DNA of 64,000 bases from Gemmatimonadaceae bacterium (GTDB lineage: Bacteria > Gemmatimonadota > Gemmatimonadetes > Gemmatimonadales > Gemmatimonadaceae). Positions within the stretch are counted from its first letter, which is position 1, and every line of letters starts with the position of its first letter. The stretch is from the NCBI GenBank assembly GCA_037721215.1, contig JBBJNV010000019.1, forward strand, positions 1 to 64,000, written 5' to 3'. Under the pieces are notes generated by a model. That model was not told the DNA's origin and ran no database searches. It saw only the letters and a list, made by a program, of their open reading frames with translations. Below, piece after piece: positions 8,622-16,530 of the stretch. Position numbers and translations under genes: made by a program.

Positions 8622-9563
8622 TTACGGGGTAGCGGCACCCACGATCACCATCGCCCCTGTAGGAGCAGGTACACCCCCGGCCGGCTCGTCGGTAATAGCG
8701 ACCGCGCGCAGCGCGTTACGATCGAGCGCGTATTTGGCACGCAGAACAGTCCGTCCCCGAGCATCAGGTTCGAAGGTGCCCGCAGAAATCTTTGCGCTGT
8801 CGGTGACGAGCCATACCTGGTACGTGCGGCCGGGCTTCAGAGACGGAAGACCGGATGCTATCATCGTCCAATCGTCCGACGCGCGGTTCCAGAACATCTG
8901 CGCCTGCGGCTGCCGGGCTGATTCGCTGGCCAGCGAAACAACCTTCACGTCCGAGCCGGTCATCGCCGCCACCAGCGCATTCGACTCGGCCAGCGATGCC
9001 GCAAGGCTGTCCGCGCGCGTGGCATCGCCGCCGCGGGCCGCGAGCTGATCGCGCATCGCATTGCGATCAGCGGTCACCCGGAACAATTGCGCGCTTGCCG
9101 CCGCCAGCAGCAGTGTTGCGGCAATCGCGAGCCAGTTCGTGCGGGATGCCGGACCCCGCTCGTTACCGGGTTGCCGGATCGGCCGCACAGGTTGCTGCAT
9201 GCGGGCTTCCGGCGCAGCTGCTTGCGACGACGTCGGCGATACCCTGTGACCCTGACCCGCCAGACTCGCGACTCCGTGTAAAAGATCGGGCTTGCGGCCC
9301 GATGCGGCCCGTGCTTTTCGCTCACTTCCGGCGCGCACGATGAGACGGGAACGAACCCCTGCACTCCGGCCGGGACTCATTTCACTATGAGGCACCAGCT
9401 GCCCGAGCAGCGCCATGGTCGCTTCCATCGAAGCCAGCTCGGGCCCGCATTCCGGGCACACCGACGCATGCGCGCGAACGGCATCGGCGATCTCGACTTG
9501 TCCAGCATCGAGCGCGACGGCGGCCAGCTCGGAGTACGCCTCCTCGTGGCTGAGTTCTGTCAC
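8622..9563 (-). CDS. RskA-type anti-sigma factor
   Basis: 313 residues. The N-terminal zinc-binding anti-sigma domain shows H-A-S-V-C-P-E-C (HxxxCxxC), which holds the sigma factor. A single membrane helix follows (W-L-A-I-A-A-T-L-L-L-A-A-A). The C-terminal periplasmic part has the RskA pattern: W-T-M-I-A-S-G-L-P, Y-Q-V-W-L-V-T-D, A-I-T-D-E-P-A-G-G near the end. Its start overlaps the stop of the upstream ECF sigma gene by 4 bp, so the pair is translated together. The signal sensed is not readable. Confidence 0.9.
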   Translation of the reverse strand: MTELSHEEAYSELAAVALDAGQVEIADAVRAHASVCPECGPELASMEATMALLGQLVPHSEMSPGRSAGVRSRLIVRAGSERKARAASGRKPDLLHGVASLAGQGHRVSPTSSQAAAPEARMQQPVRPIRQPGNERGPASRTNWLAIAATLLLAAASAQLFRVTADRNAMRDQLAARGGDATRADSLAASLAESNALVAAMTGSDVKVVSLASESARQPQAQMFWNRASDDWTMIASGLPSLKPGRTYQVWLVTDSAKISAGTFEPDARGRTVLRAKYALDRNALRAVAITDEPAGGVPAPTGAMVIVGAATP

Positions 9564-10189
9564 TCCGTTCTCCCGCGGTGCATTGATAGCGGCTCCCTGA
9601 GCTTCTGCATTCCAAGACGCATTCGCGTTTTTACCGTTCCCAGCGGCTGGCCAGTGACGTCGGCAATCTCCGTCTGACTCAAACCGTTGAAGTATCCCAG
9701 CTCCAGCACCTCGCGCTGCTCGACGGGCAATTCCCGTAAAGCCGCTGCGACGTGTACGCGGAGCTCCGACCCCTCCGCATGCTGTGATGGGTCCTGCCCG
9801 GGCGACGCCATGTCCGCAAGAATGCGGTCGCGCCCGATCGGATCTTCCCTTTGTCTGCGCTTCGCTCGAATCCGGTCGAGCGCCTTTCGGCGACCAATGG
9901 TCAGAAGCCAGGTAGAAACCGCGCCCTTCGAAGGCTCGTAGGAAGAAGCCTTTCGCCAGGCCTGCCAGAAGGTCTCCTCCACTACATCCTCCGCCTCATC
10001 GGAATCATTCAACAGATGCACGACGAGCGAGTAGAGCGAACGCGACCAACGGTCGTAAAGCGCACCGAGAGCAGTTTCATCCGAATCGCACATGCGTCTG
10101 ATCAGCGCCACATCATCGGCGTTTGATCTCATCTCACGTGGATACGACAGTTCGGGCTCTGGCGGATTCATTGAGCTCGAATCTACCAT
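9560..10189 (-). CDS. ECF RNA polymerase sigma factor (SigK-like)
   Basis: About 209 residues. Region 2: L-G-A-L-Y-D-R-W-S-R-S-L-Y-S-L, D-A/E-A-E-D-V-V-E-E-T-F-W-Q-A-W-R, then S-T-W-L-L-T-I-G-R-R-K-A-L-D. Region 4: L-P-V-E-Q-R-E-V-L-E-L-G-Y-F-N-G-L-S-Q-T-E-I-A and L-G-T-V-K-T-R-M-R. These are hallmark ECF regions and the sequence resembles the SigK group that pairs with RskA. ATG 10189 is chosen; 10171 and 10132 are alternatives, and the longer frame to 10273 has no homologous-looking residues. The partner anti-sigma follows directly. Confidence 0.9.
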   Translation of the reverse strand: MVDSSSMNPPEPELSYPREMRSNADDVALIRRMCDSDETALGALYDRWSRSLYSLVVHLLNDSDEAEDVVEETFWQAWRKASSYEPSKGAVSTWLLTIGRRKALDRIRAKRRQREDPIGRDRILADMASPGQDPSQHAEGSELRVHVAAALRELPVEQREVLELGYFNGLSQTEIADVTGQPLGTVKTRMRLGMQKLREPLSMHRGRTE

Positions 10190-10318
10190 GCGGCGAATTG
10201 CGACGCCAAACGCCTGCCCCCGTAAATGTCGCTCCTGAAAATCGATTGCCTTTCGCGCAAATCGGTGCGCCATCCACCAAACGAGGGGAATGGCGCACCC
10301 GCCATTCGCGGTCGTCGA

Positions 10319-11686
10319 TCAATACTTGGCGAGGTAATTATCAAGCTCCCACTGCGATACCTGCGTGATGTATTCCTCCCACTCCATTCTCTTGGCGGCG
10401 AGGAAGTTGCTCGTGATGTGCTCGCCTAAAGCTCCCTTTATCACGCTGTTTTTTTCCAGCTCGTTGCACGCTTCCTCGAGATTGTGCGGAAGGTCATCGA
10501 TCTTCAACCGGCGTTTCTCGCGGTGCGACATTTCCCAGATGTTCGTGTTGACGGGCTCCCGCGCATCGGCTTTCGTTTCGACGCCATCCAGGCCCGCTGC
10601 GAGTTGAACCGCAAGTGCGAGGTACGGGTTTGCCGCTGGATCGGGAATGCGCAGCTCGACACGGGTGCCCAGCCCCCGTCGGTCGGGAATGCGGATCATC
10701 GGAGTACGATTGCGCATCGACCACGCGACATTCACCGGTGCTTCGTACCCGGGCACGAGCCGCTTATAGGAGTTCACAAGTGGGTTGGTGATTGCGCAAA
10801 ACCCACGGGCGTGCTGCAGGAGGCCGCCGATGTAATTGAGCGCGGTCGCCGAAAGTTCCCACTGAGCGTCCTTGTCCCAGAACGCGTTGGTTTTTCCCTT
10901 GAAAAGCGACTGGTGAGTGTGCATGCCGCTTCCATTCTGACCGAAAATCGGCTTCGGCATGAACGACGCTGCCAGTCCGAACTGCTGTGCAACATGACGC
11001 ACTATGAATCTGAACGTCGCAATGTTGTCGGCCGTCTTCAGCGCATCCGCGTAACGAAAGTCGATCTCGTGCTGCCCATGCGCCACCTCGTGATGCGCCG
11101 CTTCGACCTCGAACCCCATCTGCTCGAGCACGTCGACGATCGCCCTGCGCGCGTCTTCGCCGAGGTCGACTGGCGCCAGGTCGAAGTACGCACCAACATC
11201 GTGCGTAGTCGTGGTTGCCTCGCCGTCGGGGCCTTTCTTGAACATGAAGAACTCCGCCTCCATGCCCGCATTCATCGTCGAGAATCCCATATCACGCGCA
11301 CGGTCGAGCTGGCGCCGAAGAACCCGCCGGGGATCGCCGGCAAATGGCTCACCGTCGGGGGTGTTGATGTCGCATATCAGGCGGGCCACACGGTTTTCCG
11401 GGTCCCCCCAGGGAAACACCTGGAACGTGCTCATGTCCGGAGCCAGGAGCATGTCCGACTCCTCGATGCGCACGAATCCTTCGATAGAGGAGCCATCGAA
11501 CATCATGTCGCCATCCAGTGCCTTTCCAAACTGCGACCGCGGTATTTCCACATTCTTGTTGACGCCAAGAATGTCGGTAAACTGCAATCGCAGGAATCGG
11601 ACGTTGCACTTTGCAGCCAGATCGAGAATCTCCTTCTTGCTGGCACCAGTGGTATCCGGCGGCATCCTACGGGGTTTTGTCGGCAC
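10319..11686 (-). CDS. glnA: glutamine synthetase, type I
   Basis: 455 residues, the GSI length. ATP-dependent condensation of glutamate and ammonia. Seen: F-D-G-S-S-I-E-G-F (residues 63-71), M-E-A-E-F-F-M-F with metal ligands, N-G-S-G-M-H-T-H-Q-S (the ATP-binding NGSGMHxH region), W-S-M-R-N-R-T-P-M-I-R-I-P and D-P-A-A-N-P-Y-L-A. The adenylylation-loop tyrosine motif of proteobacterial enzymes (KxxLYDLP) is not evident; E-M-S-H-R-E-K-R-R-L stands there. It ends ...N-Y-L-A-K-Y as in Gram-positive-type GS, so feedback or protein-based control is more likely. Start is GTG 11686, or ATG 11665. Confidence 0.96.
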   Translation of the reverse strand: MPTKPRRMPPDTTGASKKEILDLAAKCNVRFLRLQFTDILGVNKNVEIPRSQFGKALDGDMMFDGSSIEGFVRIEESDMLLAPDMSTFQVFPWGDPENRVARLICDINTPDGEPFAGDPRRVLRRQLDRARDMGFSTMNAGMEAEFFMFKKGPDGEATTTTHDVGAYFDLAPVDLGEDARRAIVDVLEQMGFEVEAAHHEVAHGQHEIDFRYADALKTADNIATFRFIVRHVAQQFGLAASFMPKPIFGQNGSGMHTHQSLFKGKTNAFWDKDAQWELSATALNYIGGLLQHARGFCAITNPLVNSYKRLVPGYEAPVNVAWSMRNRTPMIRIPDRRGLGTRVELRIPDPAANPYLALAVQLAAGLDGVETKADAREPVNTNIWEMSHREKRRLKIDDLPHNLEEACNELEKNSVIKGALGEHITSNFLAAKRMEWEEYITQVSQWELDNYLAKY

Positions 11687-11963
11687 GGCTGTCTCGGGTT
11701 GAGGAAACGCGGCAATTCAGGCACAGTCAAACTACCGACCAGACACGCACAACGTCAAGGAAAATGTACCGTTTATGCATGATACGACGCCTTTTAGCCA
11801 CTTGCTGCTCCGCTAGTTCGATGGTTTGACAATAATTTTGTGCTATATCTGCAATCTTTCTGCACCTATGGCTCTCTGGCCTCGTCCACTGGATTCAGTC
11901 TGCATTCATCTGATGCGAGACGTGGCAAACCGCGCGCGACGTGCCTTGGGTAGGTTGTAGCGC

Positions 11964-12830
11964 ATGACGACCCCGACAACTCCTGAAGCCGTCTGCCCAG
12001 CATGTTCAGCGCCGGGCGCGGGACGCTTCTGCGCCAACTGCGGATCACTGCGTGAAGGAGCAACCTGCGCCGGTTGTGAGACGCCCCTCACTCCCGGGTC
12101 AAAATTCTGTCACCGCTGTGGCCGCGCCGCCGGTACGGCCCCCCCTGTAGCTGCGACTCCTGCTCGCCCGGGTGCTGCAACGAGTGGCGGGATCAGCACG
12201 TCGCTACCGTGGATCGTCGCCGCCATCGCCCTCGTGGTGTTGCTCGCTTTCCTTGGTGGAAACAGGTTCAATGCAGCGAGGGGCAGCAGTCTCGATGCGC
12301 CAGTAAACGCACTGCCTCAGGCAGGACTCGATGACCGCGGCGCTGCCACGCCAGGCGCACCAGGCGAAGCGGCGATTCGCGGACCCGACATCTCCAGTCT
12401 GTCTCCGCAGGAACGCGCCGACCGGCTCTTCAACCGCGTAATGACCCTCAATAGTCAGGGCAAGACCGATAGCGTACAGTTTTTTGCTCCCATGGCAATC
12501 GAAGCCTATCGGCTGCTGTCGCCACTGGATGCCGATCAGCGATATGATATGGGGCAGATCGCCGAAGTAGCAGGAGCGTTGCCGCTCGCAAGCGCCCAGG
12601 CGGATACCATCCTCCAGAAAAACCCAACGCACCTCCTCGGCCTCATCCTCAGTGCGCGCCTGGCGGCATTGAAAAACGATACCGCCGCACGAAGGTCGTA
12701 CGAAGCGCGGCTTCTTGCTGCCTTCACCTCCGAGTCCGCGAAGCGGTTGCCGGAGTATCTGCGACATGACAACGATATTACCAGCGCCATGGCCATCGCT
12801 CGTCGCACCGCCGGCGCACGGAATGACTGA
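11964..12830 (+). CDS. double zinc-ribbon membrane protein
   Basis: 288 residues. The N-terminus holds CxxC knuckles (C-P-A-C, C-A-N-C, C-A-G-C, C-H-R-C within residues 11-50), i.e. a double zinc ribbon. A membrane helix follows (W-I-V-A-A-I-A-L-V-V-L-L-A-F). The C-terminal 160 residues are helical with TPR-like spacing (A-Q-A-D-T-I-L-Q-K-N-P-T-H-L-L-G-L). Function unknown. It overlaps mqnD by 8 bp, so they share a transcript. Confidence 0.8.
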   Translation: MTTPTTPEAVCPACSAPGAGRFCANCGSLREGATCAGCETPLTPGSKFCHRCGRAAGTAPPVAATPARPGAATSGGISTSLPWIVAAIALVVLLAFLGGNRFNAARGSSLDAPVNALPQAGLDDRGAATPGAPGEAAIRGPDISSLSPQERADRLFNRVMTLNSQGKTDSVQFFAPMAIEAYRLLSPLDADQRYDMGQIAEVAGALPLASAQADTILQKNPTHLLGLILSARLAALKNDTAARRSYEARLLAAFTSESAKRLPEYLRHDNDITSAMAIARRTAGARND

Positions 12831-13686
12831 GCCATACGCAGGAACGACCATTCATCTTGCCCATAGTCCCGATTCTGACGATGCGTTCATGTTCTATGCG
12901 CTAGCCGCTGGAAAAATCGATACCGGCGGCATCGAGTACGTCCATGAGCTCCAGGACATCGAGACGTTGAACCAGCGTGCACTACGGGCTGAGCTCGAGG
13001 TGACCGCGGTATCCATTCACGCATATGCGTATCTATCCGACGCGTACGCATTGTTGCCGCATGGTGCATCGATGGGCGATCGCTATGGCCCCCGCCTGGT
13101 CAGCAGGTCGCCCATGACGAAGGTTCAGATCAGGGGAACCCGGATTGCTGTCCCCGGGCCGCTCACGAGCGCGTATCTCGCGCTCCGGCTCTACGAGCCT
13201 GAATTCGATGCGGTGTTCATGGCGTTCGACGCCATCGACGATGCCGTCCTGCGCGGCGATGTCGATGCGGGTCTGCTCATCCACGAAGGTCAGTTGACGT
13301 ATGCCGCACAAGGTCTTCACCTCGTTGCCGATATGGGCGAGTGGTGGTACGCCGAGACCGGGTTACCTCTCCCACTTGGGGGCAATGTCATCCGCAAGGA
13401 TCTGAGCGGTGATCTCAAGCGTGCTGTTTCCGGCCACCTGCGTGACAGCATCGCGTATGGCCTTGACCATCGAGCAAGTGCGCTCGATCATGCGATGCAA
13501 TATGCGCGCGGCCTCGACCGGTCTGATGCAGATACTTTCGTCGGCATGTATGTGAATGACTGGACACTCGATTACGGCGACCGCGGGCGTGAGGCCGTCA
13601 GATTGCTTCTGGAGCGCGGGGTGGCGGCAGGTATCATCACGCGGCCGGTGAGTGTCGAATTCGTGGAAGATGGCTCATGGGCTTGA
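12823..13686 (+). CDS. mqnD: MqnD, 1,4-dihydroxy-6-naphthoate synthase (futalosine menaquinone pathway)
   Basis: 287 residues with a periplasmic-binding-protein fold. The opening A-H-S-P-D-S-D-D-A-F-M-F-Y-A-L is diagnostic for MqnD (MqnA lacks it). Later blocks R-I-A-V-P-G-P-L-T-S-A-Y and A-G-L-L-I-H-E-G-Q-L-T-Y fit, including the conserved histidine of I-H-E. MqnD cleaves cyclic dehypoxanthine futalosine to 1,4-dihydroxy-6-naphthoate. This shows that the organism uses the futalosine route; no other mqn gene is in the window. Start ATG 12823 is fixed by the motif and overlaps the previous stop. Confidence 0.92.
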   Translation: MTEPYAGTTIHLAHSPDSDDAFMFYALAAGKIDTGGIEYVHELQDIETLNQRALRAELEVTAVSIHAYAYLSDAYALLPHGASMGDRYGPRLVSRSPMTKVQIRGTRIAVPGPLTSAYLALRLYEPEFDAVFMAFDAIDDAVLRGDVDAGLLIHEGQLTYAAQGLHLVADMGEWWYAETGLPLPLGGNVIRKDLSGDLKRAVSGHLRDSIAYGLDHRASALDHAMQYARGLDRSDADTFVGMYVNDWTLDYGDRGREAVRLLLERGVAAGIITRPVSVEFVEDGSWA

Positions 13687-13835
13687 CGTGGTTGCCCTGT
13701 TGACGTATTCGGTGTGAATGATGGAGTTACAAGGAGTTTGGCACGTCACAAGGCACGCGTCGTGCAGCGTGCGCGGCCAAACACGAACATCCAGGCGAAT
13801 CAGACAGAAAATGAAACAGTTAACGGGAGACCGGT

Positions 13836-14969
13836 ATGCCGAGCGGTGACGACATGATACGGCCGTACAGAATGGCCGACGATGATGAATCAGACGATCT
13901 CGGCGGTGGCGGAGGCGGTGGTGGATTTGGGCGCCGGAAACGGTCGTACGATGACGAGGAAGACGAAGAGAACGGTGGCTGGGCCATCAATGAGGATCAC
14001 AGCGATCGTCTATGGGACAGCGCGGAAGAGGTCGACGAAGATGACGACGAAGAGACGACGACCACTGAGGGTGAGGACGCTGAGGAAGAAGAGGAAGAGG
14101 AAGATGTTTTCGGGGGCGGGGCTCCGCGCGGCCGCAGAGGCCGTCCAAAAGGGTCTACCGCCGCGAATCGGGAGAAGCAGCTGATGGCTACTACACGAAC
14201 GCCGCGTGACGCCGCGAATGATGCCGCCGCTGGTGAGACTTCTCTTTTCGACGATGATGTCGCAGGAGGGGATGCCGAGGCTGGTGCGGCGCTTGCGGAA
14301 TCCAGCGCGGACTCGGATGGCGATGAGGATGATCTTGATTCGGAGGAAGCGTCCGATGCGCCTGCAGCGCGTGATGCCGCTTCCGCAAACGGCGGTGCAA
14401 AGTCCAGAGGACGAAAATCGTCGTCGGCGGCTGGAAAGTCAGGCGGACAGTCGACAGGTAAGTCGGCTGCAGGTAAGTCGGCTGCAGGTAAGTCGGCTGC
14501 AGGCAAGTCGGCATCCGGCAAACCGGCATCCGGCAAACCGGCATCCGGCAAACTAGCATCCGGCAAGTCGGCAACCGGCAAGTCGGCAACCGGCAAGTCG
14601 GCAACCGGTAAGTCGGCAACCGGCAAATCTGCCGGGAGTTCAGCAGGCAAGTCTGCGACAAAAGGAAGCTCTGCCAGTAAATCGAAGTCTGCACCGTCAA
14701 GACCAACTGGCAAAAAAACAGCTACAAAGCAGGGCACACCCAGGAAACTCGGCGCAAAGAAATCCGGCGCGACGAAATCCACGGCACGAAAAGGCGCCAC
14801 TGAATCGAGAAGCGGAACCGCGAAAAAAACCTCCGCAGCGCGGGGCGGGAGCCAGGTTTCCGCGCGAAAGACCCAGTCCGTGGCATCCGCTCGCAAAAAC
14901 ACTGGCAGCAGGAAAACCGGCAGTGCCGGAAAGACCGGACGCAGTGGCTCCCGGAGCGGCCGGAGGTAA
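13836..14969 (+). CDS. acidic / AT-hook / Lys-Ser-Ala repeat protein (HMGA- or histone-H1-like)
   Basis: 377 residues of low complexity. Residues 1-95 are acidic with an eight-glycine run; residues 99-106 read G-R-R-G-R-P-K-G, a canonical AT-hook (R-G-R-P core) for A/T minor-groove binding. Another acidic patch spans about 140-175. The rest is basic, with eleven tandem pentapeptides K-S/P/L-A-x-G and then K-A-S-T-rich sequence ending G-R-S-G-S-R-S-G-R-R. This acidic-plus-hook-plus-basic design recalls eukaryotic HMGA and the tail of myxobacterial CarD. Probably a chromosome-organising protein; the CarD RNAP-binding domain is absent. Preceded by GGGAGACC at a suitable distance. Confidence 0.8.
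   Translation: MPSGDDMIRPYRMADDDESDDLGGGGGGGGFGRRKRSYDDEEDEENGGWAINEDHSDRLWDSAEEVDEDDDEETTTTEGEDAEEEEEEEDVFGGGAPRGRRGRPKGSTAANREKQLMATTRTPRDAANDAAAGETSLFDDDVAGGDAEAGAALAESSADSDGDEDDLDSEEASDAPAARDAASANGGAKSRGRKSSSAAGKSGGQSTGKSAAGKSAAGKSAAGKSASGKPASGKPASGKLASGKSATGKSATGKSATGKSATGKSAGSSAGKSATKGSSASKSKSAPSRPTGKKTATKQGTPRKLGAKKSGATKSTARKGATESRSGTAKKTSAARGGSQVSARKTQSVASARKNTGSRKTGSAGKTGRSGSRSGRR
14460..14624 (+). repeat. 11 tandem 15-bp repeats inside the AT-hook gene
   Basis: Eleven in-frame copies of a 15-bp unit (consensus AAGTCGGCAACCGGC, with GCTGCAGGT and GCATCCGGC variants) encode K-S-A-A-G, K-S-A-S-G, K-P-A-S-G, K-L-A-S-G and K-S-A-T-G. Identical neighbouring copies suggest recent slippage or unequal crossing-over, so copy number probably varies between strains. 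Confidence 0.93.
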
Positions 14970-15046
14970 TCCCTTGCATTCCCTGCGGTATCTCGCAGCC
15001 CGGGCGTGTCATTCACACGACCGGGCCGCGACTCCACTGAGGCCAG

Positions 15047-16066
15047 ATGGACAACAGCGATAGTCGGTGGCGAAAGGTACTCATGTCAGGGGGTGCGCTT
15101 CTGGGCGCGGCCGCCGCATACAACGCGTTTGCCCGGAAGGACATCGACAAGCTCACCAACCTCATCGGTGGTGAAGAAGGCGGATTCGAATGGCGCGGCC
15201 GGCGCATCGCCTTCACCAGGAGAGGCGAAGGACCTCCCCTTCTTCTGCTGCATGGCATCAATGCGACAGCGTGGTCGTACGAATGGATCGACAACGTCGA
15301 CCACCTGGCGCGGGGTAACACGGTCTATACGATCGACCTGCTTGGCTTCGGGCGCTCCGACCGCCCTGCGATCCGCTATTCGGCGCGTCTCTACATATCG
15401 CTCATCTCCGACTTTGTGCACCAGGTGATAGGCGAACCGTGCATTCTCGTCGCGTCCTCCATTTCCGGTGCGTATGCAATCGTGCTCGCCGCACGCGATC
15501 CACAGCGGTTTCCGGCGCTCGCGCTGATCGCGCCGACCGGTCTCGTACGGCTCAATAAAGTGTCGGGGGTTGGGGGCGAAGCGGGACGCCTCGCCGTCGA
15601 CGCACCAATCGTCGGCACAGCGATGTTCAATGCGCTTGTGTCCCGCCGCAACATTACCGCATATCTCGAGAAGACCTACGCAGACGACACTATCGTCACC
15701 AAAGAGCTGGTCGACATCCATTACTGGGCCTCACATCAGCGGGGCGCGCGGCACGCGCCGGCGGCGTTTTTCACCGGGCAACTCAACATCGACGTTCACA
15801 ATGCACTCCGACGCCTCAGCCAGCCCGCACTGCTGATATGGGGCCAGGAAGGATCAGCCGCGCCGTTGGAGGAGTTTCGCGGCTTCCGCTCGCTCAAGCC
15901 CGATTTCCAGATGTCGGTTCTCTCGCCCGCTGGCGACCTGCCACACGATGAGCGACCCGATGACTTTAACGTTATCCTATCCACATGGCTGAATCGCCTG
16001 TCACTCTCCTCCGCGCTCACTCCCGTCACGCTCCCTGGAACGCCCGAGGCCTTGCCGCACACGTAA
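15047..16066 (+). CDS. alpha/beta hydrolase
   Basis: 339 residues. A membrane-proximal N-terminus (M-S-G-G-A-L-L-G-A-A-A-A-Y) precedes the fold: L-L-L-L-H-G-I-N-A-T (oxyanion HG), D-L-L-G-F-G-R-S-D, then the nucleophile elbow V-A-S-S-I-S-G-A-Y in place of G-x-S-x-G, and a likely catalytic histidine in L-P-H-D-E. The acid position after beta-7 (usually W-G-x-x-D) reads W-G-Q-E-G, so the aspartate is replaced or shifted. Substrate unknown. Its end overlaps the MerR gene by 82 bp. Confidence 0.82.
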   Translation: MDNSDSRWRKVLMSGGALLGAAAAYNAFARKDIDKLTNLIGGEEGGFEWRGRRIAFTRRGEGPPLLLLHGINATAWSYEWIDNVDHLARGNTVYTIDLLGFGRSDRPAIRYSARLYISLISDFVHQVIGEPCILVASSISGAYAIVLAARDPQRFPALALIAPTGLVRLNKVSGVGGEAGRLAVDAPIVGTAMFNALVSRRNITAYLEKTYADDTIVTKELVDIHYWASHQRGARHAPAAFFTGQLNIDVHNALRRLSQPALLIWGQEGSAAPLEEFRGFRSLKPDFQMSVLSPAGDLPHDERPDDFNVILSTWLNRLSLSSALTPVTLPGTPEALPHT

Positions 16067-16530
16067 CCGCTTTGGTTGACGCGGCCGGCATGCGGCCCAC
16101 CAACGCATCCGCACGCGCTGCACCGAGCGCGCGCTCGGTGAGGTTCTACGTCGCCAACGGATTGCTCGACCGGCCCGAAGGCACCGGAACGGCGGCAACG
16201 TACAACTACCGCCACCTGCTTCAACTCCTGTCGATCAAGATCCGGCAACGCGAAGGCCAGAGTCTGGAAAAGATCAAGGGAGAGATGAAAGACCTCACCG
16301 GCGACGTTCTCGAACGCCGCATTGCGACATCTCTCGCACCCGCCCTCAACTCGGGCGCCGACAACACTGTCATGAATGAGGACAGCCAGACGCACACCTG
16401 GCGCAGAGCTCCGGTCGCGGATGGAATCGAGCTTCACATCCGGGACGACGTGCCAGCCGCGCGCGAGGAAGCGGTCATCGCAATGCGAGAAGCAGTGCGC
16501 GCCGCGCTAGGTCGGTCTGATATCCGGTAA
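15985..16530 (+). CDS. MerR-family transcriptional regulator
   Basis: 181 residues. W-N-A-R-G-L-A-A-H-V-T-A-L opens the protein and S-V-R-F-Y-V-A-N-G-L-L-D-R-P (about 50-63) is the MerR wing/helix motif, followed by Y-N-Y-R-H-L-L-Q-L-L-S-I-K-I-R. The N-terminal W-x-x-x-x-L block is part of this subfamily, so the early ATG at 15985 is right despite the 82-bp overlap with the hydrolase gene. The C-terminus lacks cysteine metal-binding motifs. Its 3' end overlaps the convergent Lhr gene by 24 bp. Target unknown. Confidence 0.82.
   Translation: MAESPVTLLRAHSRHAPWNARGLAAHVTALVDAAGMRPTNASARAAPSARSVRFYVANGLLDRPEGTGTAATYNYRHLLQLLSIKIRQREGQSLEKIKGEMKDLTGDVLERRIATSLAPALNSGADNTVMNEDSQTHTWRRAPVADGIELHIRDDVPAAREEAVIAMREAVRAALGRSDIR

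Noticed and set aside
10484-11782. 432-codon frame antisense to glnA
   Set aside because: Glutamine synthetase motifs on the other strand are complete; the antisense product has no family likeness.
11826-11849. TTGACA...TATATC as a promoter for the zinc-ribbon gene
   Set aside because: The spacer is only 12 bp and no better -10 lies at 16-18 bp.
14460-14624. Tandem repeats as a CRISPR array or iterons
   Set aside because: Units are contiguous 15-mers with no spacers and are in frame within a coding sequence.
13997-15037. 346-codon frame opposite the AT-hook protein, with L-P-V-A-D repeats
   Set aside because: The repeats are only the complement of the 15-bp repeats; the plus frame has SD, AT-hook and consistent architecture.
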